64,000 bases of DNA from Enorma massiliensis phI (GTDB lineage Bacteria > Actinomycetota > Coriobacteriia > Coriobacteriales > Coriobacteriaceae). The stretch is from assembly GCF_000311845.1 (NCBI RefSeq), contig NZ_HE978574.1, positions 339,467 to 403,466 of the forward strand, read 5' to 3'. Positions 1 through 8,383 of this stretch are shown piece after piece. Within the stretch, counting starts at the first letter, position 1; every line of letters begins with the position of its first letter. Under the pieces are notes generated by a model. The model did not search any database and was not told where the DNA came from. It saw nothing but the letters and a program-made list of their open reading frames with translations. The position numbers were made by a program, and so were the translations under genes.

Positions 1-21
1 CCGTTTGGCGGCAGAAATATG

Positions 22-160
22 TTCGAGGCTCGAATCGGAAGGTTTTTTAGCAGTCTTCGAGTAACACCCGCTTTTTCGTACGCATTTCCTGCGGCTTTAT
101 TGCCCGTAGAGGCTGGTCTACTTGGCGGTTCGCGAAAAACCTTCCGACTCGAGCCTTGAA
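22..160. repeat. Long inverted repeat at window start
   Basis: Arms 22-47 and 135-160 (26 bases each) pair at 24 positions and enclose an 87-base loop. The stretch before 262 holds no convincing gene. It lies downstream of the minus-strand YgiQ gene, like the other repeats of this window that sit at gene 3' ends. A related single arm (GAACCTTCCGGCTCGAGCC, about 49007-49025) lies after the OPT transporter gene, so this is a dispersed family. A role in termination or RNA stability is inference. Confidence 0.7.
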
Positions 161-261
161 CTTTTTCATGAGAACAATTCCGTACCGTGGAGGGGCCGAG
201 GTCCGTGCCATAAGAGGCTTAGGAGGCGCCGCTTTGGCGAGCGAGCATAGCTCAGCACCAC

Positions 262-2448
262 CTACCCGCGGTGCCCGCCACGGTTAGCCTCGCGTCCCTG
301 GCCTGCACGGTTGCGGCCCACAGCATTTGAACCGCGCTTGCCCCGTTGAGCGAATGGGGATTGCTTGCTGGAACCGCGCCGCTCGCTTCGAGTGCGCGTA
401 TCGTGTCCGCCCTGCTTGGATGAGCCTTGTGCCTGCCCGCTCGTTCCGGAGCCGCGCTTGCTTCCCCCTCGCTTTCCCGGCCCATGCGGCCGCTGTCCCT
501 TGACGGGCGCGATCAAGCATTTCGGCCCGTAACCGATGAGGTCGGTTCGTCCAGCCTTCTGCAGGGCCTCGCGCACAAGCTCGTAGTTCTCGGGCTTGCG
601 GTATTGGATGAGCGCCCGCTGCAGGGCTTTCTCGTGCGCAGTTTTCGGTACATAGACCGGTTTCATGGTGCGCGGGTCCACGCCGGTGTAGTACATGCAG
701 GTAGACATGGTCGACGGCGTGGGATAGAAGTCTTGCACCTGTTCGGGCATGTAGCCCATGTCGCGCACGTATTCAGCGAGCTCGACAGCCTCGCGAAGCG
801 TGCTGCCCGGATGGCTGCTCATGAGGTAGGGAACCAAGTACTGGTCGCGCCCAAGCTCACGGTTCATGGCGCGGTACTCGCCCACGAAGCGGTCGTAGAC
901 GTCACGGCTCGGCTTGCCCATCACCGAAAGCACGGCGTCGCTCACGTGCTCGGGTGCCACCTTGAGCTGGCCTGACACGTGGTGCTCGCAGAGCTCACGC
1001 AGGAAGGTCTGGTTGGGATCGGGGTCCGCGAGAACGTAGTCGAAACGGATGCCGCTTCTCACGAAGACCTTCTTCACGCCCGGCAACGCGCGAAGCTCGC
1101 GCAGGAGCTGCACGTAGTCGCTGTGGTCGACCTTCATGCTGCGACACACTTTGGGCCAGAGACAGCGCTTGTGCACGCAGGCGCCGCGCGTGAGCTGTTT
1201 TGCGCAGGCGGGCTGGCGGAAGTTCGCCGTCGGGCCGCCCACGTCGTTGATGTATCCCTTGAAATCCGGATCCTGCGTGATGCGCCGCGCCTCGGCTAAG
1301 AGCGAGCGGTGGCTGCGTGCCTGTACGATACGCCCCTGGTGAAAGGTGAGCGCGCAGAAGCTGCATTCGCCGAAACAGCCGCGGTTGGAGATGAGCGACA
1401 TCTTTACCTCGGCGAGCGCGGGAACGCCGCCGGCCGCCTCGCAATCCGGATGGTACGTTCGCGTATAGGGGAGGTCGTAAGCCTCGTCGAACGCTTCGGT
1501 GGCGAGCGGCTTCGCAGGTGGGTTCTGCACCACGAAGACGTTGTGCGGGTAGGGCTCAACGAGCCGGTTCCCGCTGAACGGGTCCATGTTCTCATATTGC
1601 GTGTTAAAGCTGCGGGCGTAGGTGAGGGGGTCTGCTTCGAGCTCGTCCCAAGAGGGCAACACCACGGCGTCATAGACCTCGTCGAGCGAGCGGGTGCGGT
1701 ACACGGTTCCGTCGATGTAGGTGATCTGCTCGATCGGCAGCCCTGCGTCAAGTGCTTCGGCGAGCTCGATGATGGGGCGTTCCCCCATGCCGTAGATGAT
1801 AAGGTCCGCGCCAGAATCGAGCAGGACGGAGCGCTTCAGGCGATCCTGCCAGTAGTCGTAGTGGGCGAGGCGGCGCAGGCTCGCCTCAATGCCGCCCAAG
1901 ATGATGGGCGTGTTCTTGAAGGTGCGGCGGATGAGGTTGCCGTACACGATGGTCGCATGGTCGGGGCGCGCGCCCATGCGGCCGCCGGGTGTGTAAGCGT
2001 CGGTGCGGCGGCGGTGCTTGCTCACGCTGTAGTGGTTGACCATGGAGTCCATGTTGCCCGCCGAGACGAGGAAGGCAAGCCGCGGCTCGCCGAGCGCCGC
2101 GATGCTTGCGGGGTCGCGCCAGTCGGGCTGGGCGATGAAGCCCACCTTGTACCCGTGCGCCTCGAGCAGTCGGCAGATGATGGCCGCCCCGAAGCTGGGA
2201 TGATCCACGTAGGCGTCGCCGCAGATGTAGACGAAGTCGCATTGGTCCCAGCCGCGGGCCTTCATGTCGGCGCGCGTGGTGGGGAGGAAGTCTGCTCGTG
2301 TGAGGCCGAGCGCCGTGGGGCCCGTGGGGTCGATGTTGGGGGTGTGCGCCGTACCGTGCTTACCCGGCCGCGACGCGCCCTGCGCCGCGCTACCCGCGCG
2401 CTTCTGCGGTCGCGATGGCTTCTTTTGCTTGGACGAGGCGTTCTGCAT
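262..2448 (-). CDS. ygiQ: YgiQ-family radical SAM protein
   Basis: A 728-residue protein of the YgiQ (UPF0313) family. The order matches the family: an N-terminal radical-SAM-associated domain (about 30-340), a radical SAM core whose CxxxCxxC cluster motif appears as GCFGECSFC near residue 358, and a C-terminal DUF3362-type region. The last 80 or so residues (from about 640) are a basic Gly/Ser/Lys/Arg-rich tail that looks disordered. The start is supported by AGGAG five bases upstream. The substrate of YgiQ proteins is not established, so only an S-adenosylmethionine radical enzyme can be claimed. It is transcribed alone; its 5' end is separated by 117 bp from the 3' end of thrB on the same strand. 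Confidence 0.93.
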   Translation of the reverse strand: MQNASSKQKKPSRPQKRAGSAAQGASRPGKHGTAHTPNIDPTGPTALGLTRADFLPTTRADMKARGWDQCDFVYICGDAYVDHPSFGAAIICRLLEAHGYKVGFIAQPDWRDPASIAALGEPRLAFLVSAGNMDSMVNHYSVSKHRRRTDAYTPGGRMGARPDHATIVYGNLIRRTFKNTPIILGGIEASLRRLAHYDYWQDRLKRSVLLDSGADLIIYGMGERPIIELAEALDAGLPIEQITYIDGTVYRTRSLDEVYDAVVLPSWDELEADPLTYARSFNTQYENMDPFSGNRLVEPYPHNVFVVQNPPAKPLATEAFDEAYDLPYTRTYHPDCEAAGGVPALAEVKMSLISNRGCFGECSFCALTFHQGRIVQARSHRSLLAEARRITQDPDFKGYINDVGGPTANFRQPACAKQLTRGACVHKRCLWPKVCRSMKVDHSDYVQLLRELRALPGVKKVFVRSGIRFDYVLADPDPNQTFLRELCEHHVSGQLKVAPEHVSDAVLSVMGKPSRDVYDRFVGEYRAMNRELGRDQYLVPYLMSSHPGSTLREAVELAEYVRDMGYMPEQVQDFYPTPSTMSTCMYYTGVDPRTMKPVYVPKTAHEKALQRALIQYRKPENYELVREALQKAGRTDLIGYGPKCLIAPVKGQRPHGPGKRGGSKRGSGTSGQAQGSSKQGGHDTRTRSERRGSSKQSPFAQRGKRGSNAVGRNRAGQGREANRGGHRG

Positions 2449-2565
2449 GGTGCTCCTGTTCAGATGTAATGCTCACATCCTAGCAGAGGCGGCATGCAGG
2501 CAATGTGTTGAAGCGCTTGGCCGCGAGCCCACGTTTGTCACCGGAGGGCATGCCGCTCACGCTCG

Positions 2566-3447
2566 CTACAGGTACTCAATCTGCGCGCCCTGGGTGTCGC
2601 AGGTGAGGATGTGCGTCTCGCACGTGGGGAACTGCTCGCGCAGGCGCACCTGCAAAAACTTCGCCACAATGGTGTCGTCGGTCACTGCCATGAGCGTGGA
2701 GCCCGAACCACTGATCCAGATGGTCTTCGCCCCGCCCTCAAGGCAGGTGGCGCGGATCGCATCGTAGTCGGGAATGAGCTTGCGGCGGTACGGCTCCTGC
2801 AGGCGGTCGTCGTTGGCGGCGGCGATAAGCTCGGTGTCGCCGGTTTCGAGCCCCCGCGTGAGTCCCGCGATGCGGCCCATCTGCCACACGGCCGTGCTGA
2901 GCGGCACCTCCTGCGGAACAACCTTGCGCGCCTCGCTTGTATGCACCTCGTAAGGCGGGATGATGGTGATGAACCGCAGCCGTTCGCTCACGTTGTAACG
3001 AAGGCAGCGCGGCAGCTCGCCCTCGGGGGTGAACGAGCACACGGCGGCGCCAAGGAGCGCAGGCGCAACGTTATCGGGGTGCCCTTCGAGCGCGGTCGCC
3101 ATGGCGACGAGCTCCTCGCGCGTCACGGTGCGGCGCGTGAGCGCAGCCGCGCCCATGATGCCCGCGACCACGCACGTCGAGCTGGAACCAAGGCCGCGGG
3201 CAACGGGAATCTCGGTCTGGATGTCAATAGAGATGGGGAAGGGCTCCATACCCCACTGCTCAAGTGCCTGTTCAAAGGCCACGTAGACCATGTTGTCGCG
3301 GTTTTGGAACTCTTCCGGGCAGCCGGTGATCGTGAGCGTATCGGCATGGTCGAAGGTGAAGTGGGAATAGAGCGAGACCGCCATGCCGAGCGTGTCGTAG
3401 CCAATACCGAGGTTTGCGCTCGTTGCGGGAACGGTAACTTTGATCAT
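2566..3447 (-). CDS. thrB: Homoserine kinase
   Basis: A 293-residue GHMP-superfamily kinase that phosphorylates L-homoserine with ATP, the penultimate step of threonine synthesis. The GHMP signature is visible as PVARGLGSSSTCVVAG near residue 90, and the N-terminus (PATSANLGIGYDTLG) is typical of bacterial ThrB. Length is normal. It starts 6 bp after the thrC stop, and its ribosome binding site (AGAGGTAA) overlaps the last codons of thrC, so the two are almost certainly one thrC-thrB operon with coupled translation. The homoserine dehydrogenase gene is not in this window. Confidence 0.96.
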   Translation of the reverse strand: MIKVTVPATSANLGIGYDTLGMAVSLYSHFTFDHADTLTITGCPEEFQNRDNMVYVAFEQALEQWGMEPFPISIDIQTEIPVARGLGSSSTCVVAGIMGAAALTRRTVTREELVAMATALEGHPDNVAPALLGAAVCSFTPEGELPRCLRYNVSERLRFITIIPPYEVHTSEARKVVPQEVPLSTAVWQMGRIAGLTRGLETGDTELIAAANDDRLQEPYRRKLIPDYDAIRATCLEGGAKTIWISGSGSTLMAVTDDTIVAKFLQVRLREQFPTCETHILTCDTQGAQIEYL

Positions 3448-3453
3448 GCGAAA

Positions 3454-4977
3454 TTACCTCTGTCCTAATTTTGCATGGCAGGCGTGCTCGACATAGGAGG
3501 CCATGCCGTCCACATCCACCACGTCGTCGTGCAGCACGGCGGCTTGTTGCAGGGTGGCGAGCTGCATAGGCGGGGTGGTGCCGGTCGCCTTAGCCAGGAC
3601 CTCCATGCAGGCGAAATCGTCCGCGGGCACGTCGAGCCCGAGCGATTCGGCCACGGCGCGCGGGAACTTGTACGGGCTCGCGGTCGAAAGCAGCACGCGG
3701 GCGCGGGCCGCGGACGCGGCGGGAACCTGCTCCAAGACGTGGTAGCCGCACGCGGTGTGCGGGTCGATCACGTAGCGGTGGTCGCGCCAGCAGGAGCCGA
3801 TGGCCGCGCGGACCTTGTCCTCATCTGCCCAGCCGCAGGCGAACACCTCTTGGATGCGGGCGAGGAGCTCGGCGGGCACCTCGTAGCGGCCCTCATGGGC
3901 AAGCTGCTCCATGAGCGAGGCCACGAGCTCGCAGTCGCCGTCGCTCAGGTAGTAGAGCATGCGCTCGAGGTTGCTGGAGATGAGGATGTCCATGCTCGGC
4001 GAGATGGTGGTGAAGAACGGGCGCTTGCGGTCGTAGACGCCGGTGGTGAGGAAGTCGTAGAGCACGTTGTTCTTATCGCTCGCCACGATGAGCTTGGCAA
4101 CGGGCAGGCCCAGGAGCTTGGCGTAGTAGCCGGCGAGCACGTCGCCGAAGTTGCCCGTGGGCACGCAGAACTCGACCTCGTCGCCCGCCTCGATGGCACC
4201 GGCGCGCAGAAGCTGCGCGTATGCGGCGAAGTAGTAGACAACCTGCGGCACTAGGCGCCCAACGTTGATGGAGTTAGCGCTGCTGAGCACCACGCCGCGC
4301 TCGGCCAGGCGCTCTGCAAGCTCGCGGTCGGCGAAGATACGCTTGACGGCGCTCTGGGCGTCGTCGAAGTTGCCGCGCACGCCGCACACCGAGACGTTAT
4401 CGCCCGTTTGGGTGGTCATCTGGAGCTCCTGAACGCGGCTCACCTTGCCCTCGGGGTAGAAGACGGTGATGCCTGTGCCGGGAGCGTCCGCAAAACCGGC
4501 GAGCGCGGCCTTGCCCGTGTCGCCCGAGGTGGCGGTTACGATCATGATGCTCTCTGCCGGAGTATCCGAGGCACTTCCCGTCCGCGCCATGAGGCGCGGC
4601 AGCATCTGCAAGGCCACGTCCTTGAAGGCGCTCGTGGGGCCGTGGAAGAGCTCAAGCACGAAGGGCTGGCCGTCCTCTTCGGCCTCATGGCCAACAAGGG
4701 GCACGAGGGGGGTGACTTCGGCCGAGGCGAAGGTGCCATCGTACGCTTCATGCACGCACGCGGCGATTTCATCCGCTGTGTAATCAGGTAGTAACAATTG
4801 GAGCACCGAGTTCGCAATGTCTGCATAGGACTGCTCGGTAAGGCCTGTTACGTCGAGTTTTTCCGAACCGAGCGCGTCCGAGACGAAAAGCCCGCCGTCT
4901 GGTGCGATTCCTGTGCGAATCGCTTCCTTAGCTGTGCACGACACCGCACGTGAACGTGTACTATGATACGAATTCAT
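3454..4977 (-). CDS. thrC: Threonine synthase
   Basis: A 507-residue PLP enzyme converting O-phosphohomoserine to threonine. The long-form N-terminal domain is present, and the PLP lysine lies in GPTSAFKDVALQ near residue 113. A downstream TSGDTGKAALAG segment is the phosphate-binding loop. A strong GAGGAG site precedes the ATG. It is first gene of a thrC-thrB operon and diverges from the aspartokinase gene across a 96-bp intergenic region (4978-5073) that must carry both promoters. Joint control of the aspartate family is likely, but I see no T-box or leader peptide there. Confidence 0.96.
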   Translation of the reverse strand: MNSYHSTRSRAVSCTAKEAIRTGIAPDGGLFVSDALGSEKLDVTGLTEQSYADIANSVLQLLLPDYTADEIAACVHEAYDGTFASAEVTPLVPLVGHEAEEDGQPFVLELFHGPTSAFKDVALQMLPRLMARTGSASDTPAESIMIVTATSGDTGKAALAGFADAPGTGITVFYPEGKVSRVQELQMTTQTGDNVSVCGVRGNFDDAQSAVKRIFADRELAERLAERGVVLSSANSINVGRLVPQVVYYFAAYAQLLRAGAIEAGDEVEFCVPTGNFGDVLAGYYAKLLGLPVAKLIVASDKNNVLYDFLTTGVYDRKRPFFTTISPSMDILISSNLERMLYYLSDGDCELVASLMEQLAHEGRYEVPAELLARIQEVFACGWADEDKVRAAIGSCWRDHRYVIDPHTACGYHVLEQVPAASAARARVLLSTASPYKFPRAVAESLGLDVPADDFACMEVLAKATGTTPPMQLATLQQAAVLHDDVVDVDGMASYVEHACHAKLGQR

Positions 4978-5073
4978 GTGAAGCTCCTCGTAGGCCCCGG
5001 TGTTAGCAATACGCTCATGGTATCAGAGCGCATATGCGTCCGGTGGCTGGGTCAGAAAGGTAACCTCTTCGTT

Positions 5074-6468
5074 ATGATTAAGATTGCCAAGTTCGGAGGC
5101 TCGTCGGTAGCCGACGCCAAGCATTTCCGCCAGATCAAGAAGATCGTCGACGCCGATCCTTCCCGCCGTTTCGTGGTGGTTTCCGCTTGCGGGCGCCGCT
5201 ACAAGTCCGATGCCAAGGTCACCGACCTGCTGTATCTTGTGGCCGCGCACGTGCGCTACCACGTGTCGTGCGACGATCTGCTCGAAGACATCGGCAAGCG
5301 CTATTTCGATATCGCCGAAGAGCTGGGGCTCAACTATCCCATTCACGAGGAATTTGCGGCCTTTGCCGAGCGGGCTCGTGCCGGGGAGCTTACGACTGAG
5401 GAGCTCGTGAGCCGCGGCGAGTACTTTACCGCCCAGCTGATGGCCGAATACCTGGGCCTGCCGTTCCTCGACGCCGCCGACGTCGTTGCCTTCCACCACG
5501 ACGGCTCGCTTTCCATGACCCGCACGCACGCGCTCATCCAGGAACGGGGCATTCCGGGCGGCTTCGTGATGCCGGGCTTCTACGGCGCCACGCGTGAGGG
5601 GCAGATCAAGCTGCTCGATCGCGGTGGCGGCGATATCTCGGGCTCGATTCTTGCCAAGTGCCTGGATGCCGATCTGTATGAGAACTGGACCGATGTCTCC
5701 GGCTTTCTCTCCGCCGACCCGCGCATCGTCGAGCATCCCCAGCCCATCGGCCGCATCACGTACCAGGAGATGCGCGAGCTTTCGTACATGGGTGCGAGCG
5801 TCCTGCACGAGGAGGCCGTATTCCCCGTCATGGAGGCGGGCATTCCCATCGCGGTGAAGAACACCAACCGCCCGCTCGACCCCGGAACGATCATCTCCGA
5901 CCGCGAGGACTTCGTTTCCGACGAGCCCATCATCACGGGTGTAACGGGCAAGCGGAACTTTGTAGCGGTGCACATCTTCAAGGACCACATGTCCAACGAG
6001 GTCGGCTATCTGCGCCGCGTGCTCTCGATCTTCGAGCGCTATCGCGTGTCGATCGAGCACATTCCCTCGGGCATCGATTCGTTTGCCGTGGTGGTGCAGG
6101 GCTCGGATGTGAAGGACTCGCTCTGGTCGATCGTGGCCGACATCAAGACCGAGGCCACGCCCGATAGCATCAAGGTCGTGGACAACCTCGCACTCATCTC
6201 CACGGTGGGCCGCAACATGATTGGCCGTCCGGGTGTGTCGGGCAGCCTGTTTGCGGCGCTTGGCCAGGAGGGAATCTCCATCCGCATGATCGCGCAGGGC
6301 TCCGACGAGATCAACATCATCGTGGGCGTGCGCGACGACGATTTCGAGCGGGCCATTCGCGCTATTTACCGGGCGTTTTCCGATGGCGACCACCTGCTGG
6401 AGCTCTCGGACCTCAAGCGGGCCGAGGAAGAGGCCCGCGCCGAGGCGGCGGTGCTCGCGAATCGCTAG
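5074..6468 (+). CDS. lysC: Aspartate kinase
   Basis: A 464-residue aspartokinase, the committed step from aspartate to lysine, threonine and methionine. The kinase start motif IAKFGGSSVAD follows the chosen ATG; the frame stays open upstream to 4963 but that stretch does not resemble the family. The catalytic amino-acid-kinase domain covers about 1-290 and paired ACT domains, which bind feedback effectors, fill about 320-460 (motifs VGRNMIGRPGVSGSLFAAL and GISIRMIAQGSDEINIIV). An AAAGG site lies about 13 bases upstream, a little distant. Divergent from thrC. It is followed by a strong terminator and a hairpin repeat, so it is probably monocistronic. Confidence 0.95.
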   Translation: MIKIAKFGGSSVADAKHFRQIKKIVDADPSRRFVVVSACGRRYKSDAKVTDLLYLVAAHVRYHVSCDDLLEDIGKRYFDIAEELGLNYPIHEEFAAFAERARAGELTTEELVSRGEYFTAQLMAEYLGLPFLDAADVVAFHHDGSLSMTRTHALIQERGIPGGFVMPGFYGATREGQIKLLDRGGGDISGSILAKCLDADLYENWTDVSGFLSADPRIVEHPQPIGRITYQEMRELSYMGASVLHEEAVFPVMEAGIPIAVKNTNRPLDPGTIISDREDFVSDEPIITGVTGKRNFVAVHIFKDHMSNEVGYLRRVLSIFERYRVSIEHIPSGIDSFAVVVQGSDVKDSLWSIVADIKTEATPDSIKVVDNLALISTVGRNMIGRPGVSGSLFAALGQEGISIRMIAQGSDEINIIVGVRDDDFERAIRAIYRAFSDGDHLLELSDLKRAEEEARAEAAVLANR

Positions 6469-6538
6469 GCCCGGGCGCTGCATGGGGCGCGGGCGTTTGC
6501 GACCCACCTGTTCCGGAATCCTCACGAGTTGGTGCTAC

Positions 6539-6595
6539 CCAGCCGGGCTGGATGTTCTCGAAGCGGAGAGCCCGGCCCGGCTGGATGCTTTTTTT
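6539..6595 (+). terminator. Intrinsic terminator of lysC
   Basis: Perfect 9-bp stem (CCAGCCGGG, 6539-6547, with CCCGGCTGG, 6576-6584), followed after four bases by seven T residues (6589-6595). It stands 70 bp after the lysC stop in the right orientation. Confidence 0.8.
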
Positions 6596-6614
6596 GGCAG
6601 GCAACGCGCAGAAT

Positions 6615-6691
6615 CGTTCACAAACGTGCCGAATATCGTTCGCAAACGTGACGAGTGTGGTCGACTCGCCACACTCAGCACGTTTGTGAAC
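6615..6691. repeat. Hairpin repeat CACAAACGTG family
   Basis: Arms 6638-6660 and 6669-6691 (23 bases, 20 paired) flank an 8-base loop. A further copy of the outer arm (CGTTCACAAACGTGCCGA) precedes it at 6615-6632, so the locus holds two left arms and one right arm. It lies between the lysC terminator and asd. No gene is seen in 6469-6897; the 200 bases before asd presumably carry its promoter but no clear -35/-10 pair with good spacing was found. Confidence 0.75.
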
Positions 6692-6897
6692 GGTTTATGG
6701 ACAGAGAGCAGGCTGCCGCGCTCGTTCTCTGGATTTTTCTCTCGCGAGTACCTGTGCTTGTTTTCTAAATGGAAACATGGGCACGGTACACTCGCTTAAC
6801 TGGACAAACGCAGCGGCGAAACATAGCGGCAAAACATGGCACCGCGAGCCTGCGCAGGGCGCGCGAGCTGCTGGCGCGGGCACAACGGGAGGAACTC

Positions 6898-7923
6898 ATG
6901 AAGCAGTACACGATCGCCATCTTGGGTGCGACGGGCGCGGTGGGCACGCAGATGCTCCAGTGCCTCGACGAGCAGGAGATTCCTGTTGGCGAGTTGCGTC
7001 TGCTGGCAAGTGCGCGCAGCGCGGGCAAGACGGTGGAGTTCCGTGGGGCAACCGTCACCATCCAAGAGGCGTGCCCCGAGGCGTTCGAGGGCTGCGACTT
7101 CGTGCTCGGCGCGGCGGACGACGCCATTGCCAAAGAGCTGCTGCCCGAGGCCGTGAAGGCCGGTGCTGTGGTGGTGGATAACAGCCATGCCTTCCGCATG
7201 GACCCCGAGGTGCCGCTCGTGGTGCCCGAGATCAACGGCGCCGATGTTGCCTGGCACAAGGGCATCATCGCAAATCCCAACTGCGCGACCATCATCGGGC
7301 TCGTGCCCACGTGGCCGCTTCACCAGCTCGCGGGCGTGACGCGCATGGTCGTGTCGACGTACCAGGCTGCGAGCGGCGCCGGTGCTCCCGGCATGGCGGA
7401 GCTCGAGGCGCAGATGGCGGCGCTTGGCCGCGGGGAAGAGCTGCCCGAGCCCCGCGCGTTCGCGGCGCAGCTGGTGAGCAACCTCATTCCGCAGATTGGC
7501 GGTTTCAAGGAAGAAGGCTACACCTCGGAGGAGATGAAGCTCCAGAACGAGGGTCGAAAGATCATGCACCTGCCGGAGCTCCGCGTGAACTGCACCTGCG
7601 TTCGCGTGCCGGTGCTGCGCTCGCATTCCGAGAGCATCACGCTTGAATTCGAGCGCGATATCACGCTCGAGGAGGCGCGCGAGGCGCTTGCCGCCGCACC
7701 GGGTGTGAAGCTCGTGGACGACCGCGAGGCCGAGAACGCGCACGACCGCTTCCCCATGCCCATCGATACCTCTGACCAGGACCTTATCTGGGTGGGCCGT
7801 GTGCGCCGCGATATCTCGAACCCCGAGCCCAACCGCGGTATCACCTTCTGGTGCTGCGGCGATCAGATTCGCAAGGGCGCCGCGACCAACGCCGTGCAGA
7901 TCCTGAGGCTCCTGATCGGCTAG
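6898..7923 (+). CDS. asd: Aspartate-semialdehyde dehydrogenase
   Basis: A 341-residue NADPH-dependent dehydrogenase that reduces aspartyl phosphate to aspartate semialdehyde, directly after LysC in the pathway. The Rossmann motif GATGAVGTQML is at the N-terminus and the catalytic cysteine lies in NPNCATIIGL near residue 127. GGAGG at 6888-6892 fixes the start; the frame is open further upstream but without family similarity. Length is normal. The gene converges on the large ABC permease gene at 8384, with 460 bp of repeats between. Confidence 0.96.
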   Translation: MKQYTIAILGATGAVGTQMLQCLDEQEIPVGELRLLASARSAGKTVEFRGATVTIQEACPEAFEGCDFVLGAADDAIAKELLPEAVKAGAVVVDNSHAFRMDPEVPLVVPEINGADVAWHKGIIANPNCATIIGLVPTWPLHQLAGVTRMVVSTYQAASGAGAPGMAELEAQMAALGRGEELPEPRAFAAQLVSNLIPQIGGFKEEGYTSEEMKLQNEGRKIMHLPELRVNCTCVRVPVLRSHSESITLEFERDITLEEAREALAAAPGVKLVDDREAENAHDRFPMPIDTSDQDLIWVGRVRRDISNPEPNRGITFWCCGDQIRKGAATNAVQILRLLIG

Positions 7924-7997
7924 CTGCATGAAGGCCGTCCGAACGCCTGCTGGGACGTCGGTATGCCCCCGCGCTCGGTGTAGGGCGAATGCCTTTT

Positions 7998-8124
7998 CAA
8001 CTTTTGGGCACTTCAACGAGGGCGGGCCGAGTATCCGCGATAGATGGTGCCCGTCTACCTGCGGAAACGATATCGCCATATGCTCCTATATACGGGAGGC
8101 CGCGCTGGAAGTGCCCAAAAGTTG
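7998..8124. repeat. Hairpin repeat, family A (arms only)
   Basis: Arms CAACTTTTGGGCACTTC (7998-8014) and its complement (8108-8124) are perfect over 17 bases. The same arms occur at 32432-32569 and 53887-54024, but here the interior (93 bases) is unrelated to the interior shared by those two copies. It sits just after the asd stop. No coding capacity of note in 7924-8383. Confidence 0.8.
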
Positions 8125-8203
8125 AAAGGCTCCGCGGGGCGCCCCTTTCCTGCGGCGCGATGAGCTGCTATCCCGGTGCCCCGCAGCCGCTCTGAGGCAG
8201 CTG

Positions 8204-8305
8204 TGAGACAACTGTGCCGGGTCAAACTGTCTCAGAGTGAGACGACTGTGCCGGGTCAAACTGTCTCAGAGTGAGACAACTGTGCCAGGTCAAACTGTCT
8301 CAGAG
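8204..8305. repeat. Three tandem 34-bp units, family C
   Basis: Units begin at 8204, 8238 and 8272. Each reads TGAGACA, then a conserved TGTGCCGGGTCAAAC centre, then TGTCTCA, so each is a 7-bp stem with a constant asymmetric loop. A single related unit is at 54639-54675. The array lies 80 bp beyond the 3' end of the FtsX-type permease gene (minus strand) and after asd, at a convergent junction where a bidirectional 3'-end element would be expected. Confidence 0.8.
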
Positions 8306-8383
8306 GCTATCGTGTGTTGTATGAAGGAGCGGCCCGTATGCCGGCTCGTACCCCGCGCCGTTGCCCAGCACACCTTACTCCGC

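Noticed and set aside
4978..5073. T-box or amino acid leader between thrC and lysC
   Set aside because: Only 96 bp, no T-box motif and no run of Thr, Ile or Lys codons.
8204..8305. CRISPR-like 34-bp tandem repeats
   Set aside because: Units are contiguous without spacers, and a single unit occurs at 54639; this is a tandem palindromic repeat.
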